Assembly: GCA_020052215.1 (NCBI GenBank)
Contig: JAGVPN010000134.1
Span: 1 to 5,225 of the forward strand
Origin: Syntrophobacterales bacterium
Lineage (GTDB): Bacteria; Desulfobacterota; Desulfobaccia; Desulfobaccales; 0-14-0-80-60-11
Direction of reading: 5' to 3'
DNA: 5,225 bases
The position numbers and the translations under genes were made by a program. This document shows, in pieces, positions 5,129 through 5,225 of the stretch. The notes beneath the pieces were generated by a model. The model was not told the DNA's origin. It made no database searches and saw only the letters and a list, made by a program, of their open reading frames with translations. The stretch's first letter is position 1. Each line of letters opens with the position of its first letter.

Positions 5129-5225
5129 TTATACCACTTCGCACTCAAATGGTAGCACAGGCTTTCCAGCCTGTGCAGGCGCAGGCTAAAGCCTGCGGCT
5201 ACCAATAATTACCTTTTGATTGCAA
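5129..5225. repeat. Dispersed repeat element, copy B (cut by the window edge)
   Basis: The left end, TTATACC (5129-5135), is the exact complement of the right end of copy A (GGTATAA, 2721-2727). Inside are hairpin 1 (GCACAGGCT 5155-5163 with 5168-5176), hairpin 2 (CGCAGGCT 5180-5187 with 5190-5197) and a perfect outer stem, TGGTA 5150-5154 with TACCA 5200-5204. The layout matches copy A, with stems here fully paired where copy A has a mismatch or G-T pair. From 5169 to the window end it aligns to 2661-2717 without gaps. The right terminus should lie about 10 bases past the window. Confidence 0.75.

Larger units (their letters stand above)
4805..5225. other. Gene-poor tail dominated by dispersed repeats
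   Basis: No credible gene is visible in these 421 bases. In order there are a purine-rich stretch with two heptamers, AGCAGTG (4815) and AGCACTG (4822); the CCCTCCCCC hairpin at 4868-4890; a palindrome CGTTATAACG (4914-4923); G- and C-runs with a weak inverted pair CCCCTG (4931-4936) and CAGGGG (4952-4957); an AT-rich stretch from about 4970; the 88-base hairpin at 5003-5090; another AT-rich stretch; and repeat copy B from 5129. No clear intrinsic terminator for the permease gene is seen. Confidence 0.7.

Noticed and set aside
5129..5225. CRISPR array, suggested by repeated hairpin units across the window
   Set aside because: Copies are thousands of bases apart or inverted. There are no regularly spaced direct repeats with unique spacers, and no cas genes.

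Overview
The window is GC-rich, and every convincing gene lies on the plus strand. It looks like chromosomal DNA of an environmental Gram-negative bacterium. The adaptor protein of a tripartite efflux pump implies an outer membrane, and the mix of GC-rich genes with many short dispersed palindromes recalls Desulfobacterota (deltaproteobacteria). That assignment is an impression, since no rRNA or marker gene is present.

Layout: a small helical protein of unknown function (136-399) follows a perfect 28-bp palindrome. After a 246-bp gap with a plausible promoter come a periplasmic adaptor (MacA/HlyD type, 652-1869) and an ABC ATPase of the MacB/LolD type (1866-2585), translationally coupled through an ATGA overlap. 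A uridine phosphorylase-like gene (2731-3558) follows, and then the FtsX/MacB-type permease (3653-4804). The last 421 bases hold no credible gene and are largely built of dispersed repeats.

How the genes work together: adaptor, ATPase and permease make a coherent MacAB-like ABC exporter of unknown substrate. The ATPase would power the permease, and the adaptor would link it to an outer-membrane TolC-like channel not encoded here. The uridine phosphorylase is a nucleoside-salvage enzyme with no obvious link to export, and it splits the transporter operon.

The most notable feature is the repeat architecture. A ~106-bp element with short terminal inverted repeats and two internal hairpins ends 3 bp before the phosphorylase start codon. 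A second copy of it runs off the right edge of the window. A palindrome supplies the last four codons and the stop of the phosphorylase, and an inverted solo copy of one hairpin lies just beyond. A degenerate heptamer tandem array runs into the GTG start of the permease. I see no CRISPR, RNA gene, transposase or clearly novel protein system. The interest lies in repeat elements shaping gene boundaries.
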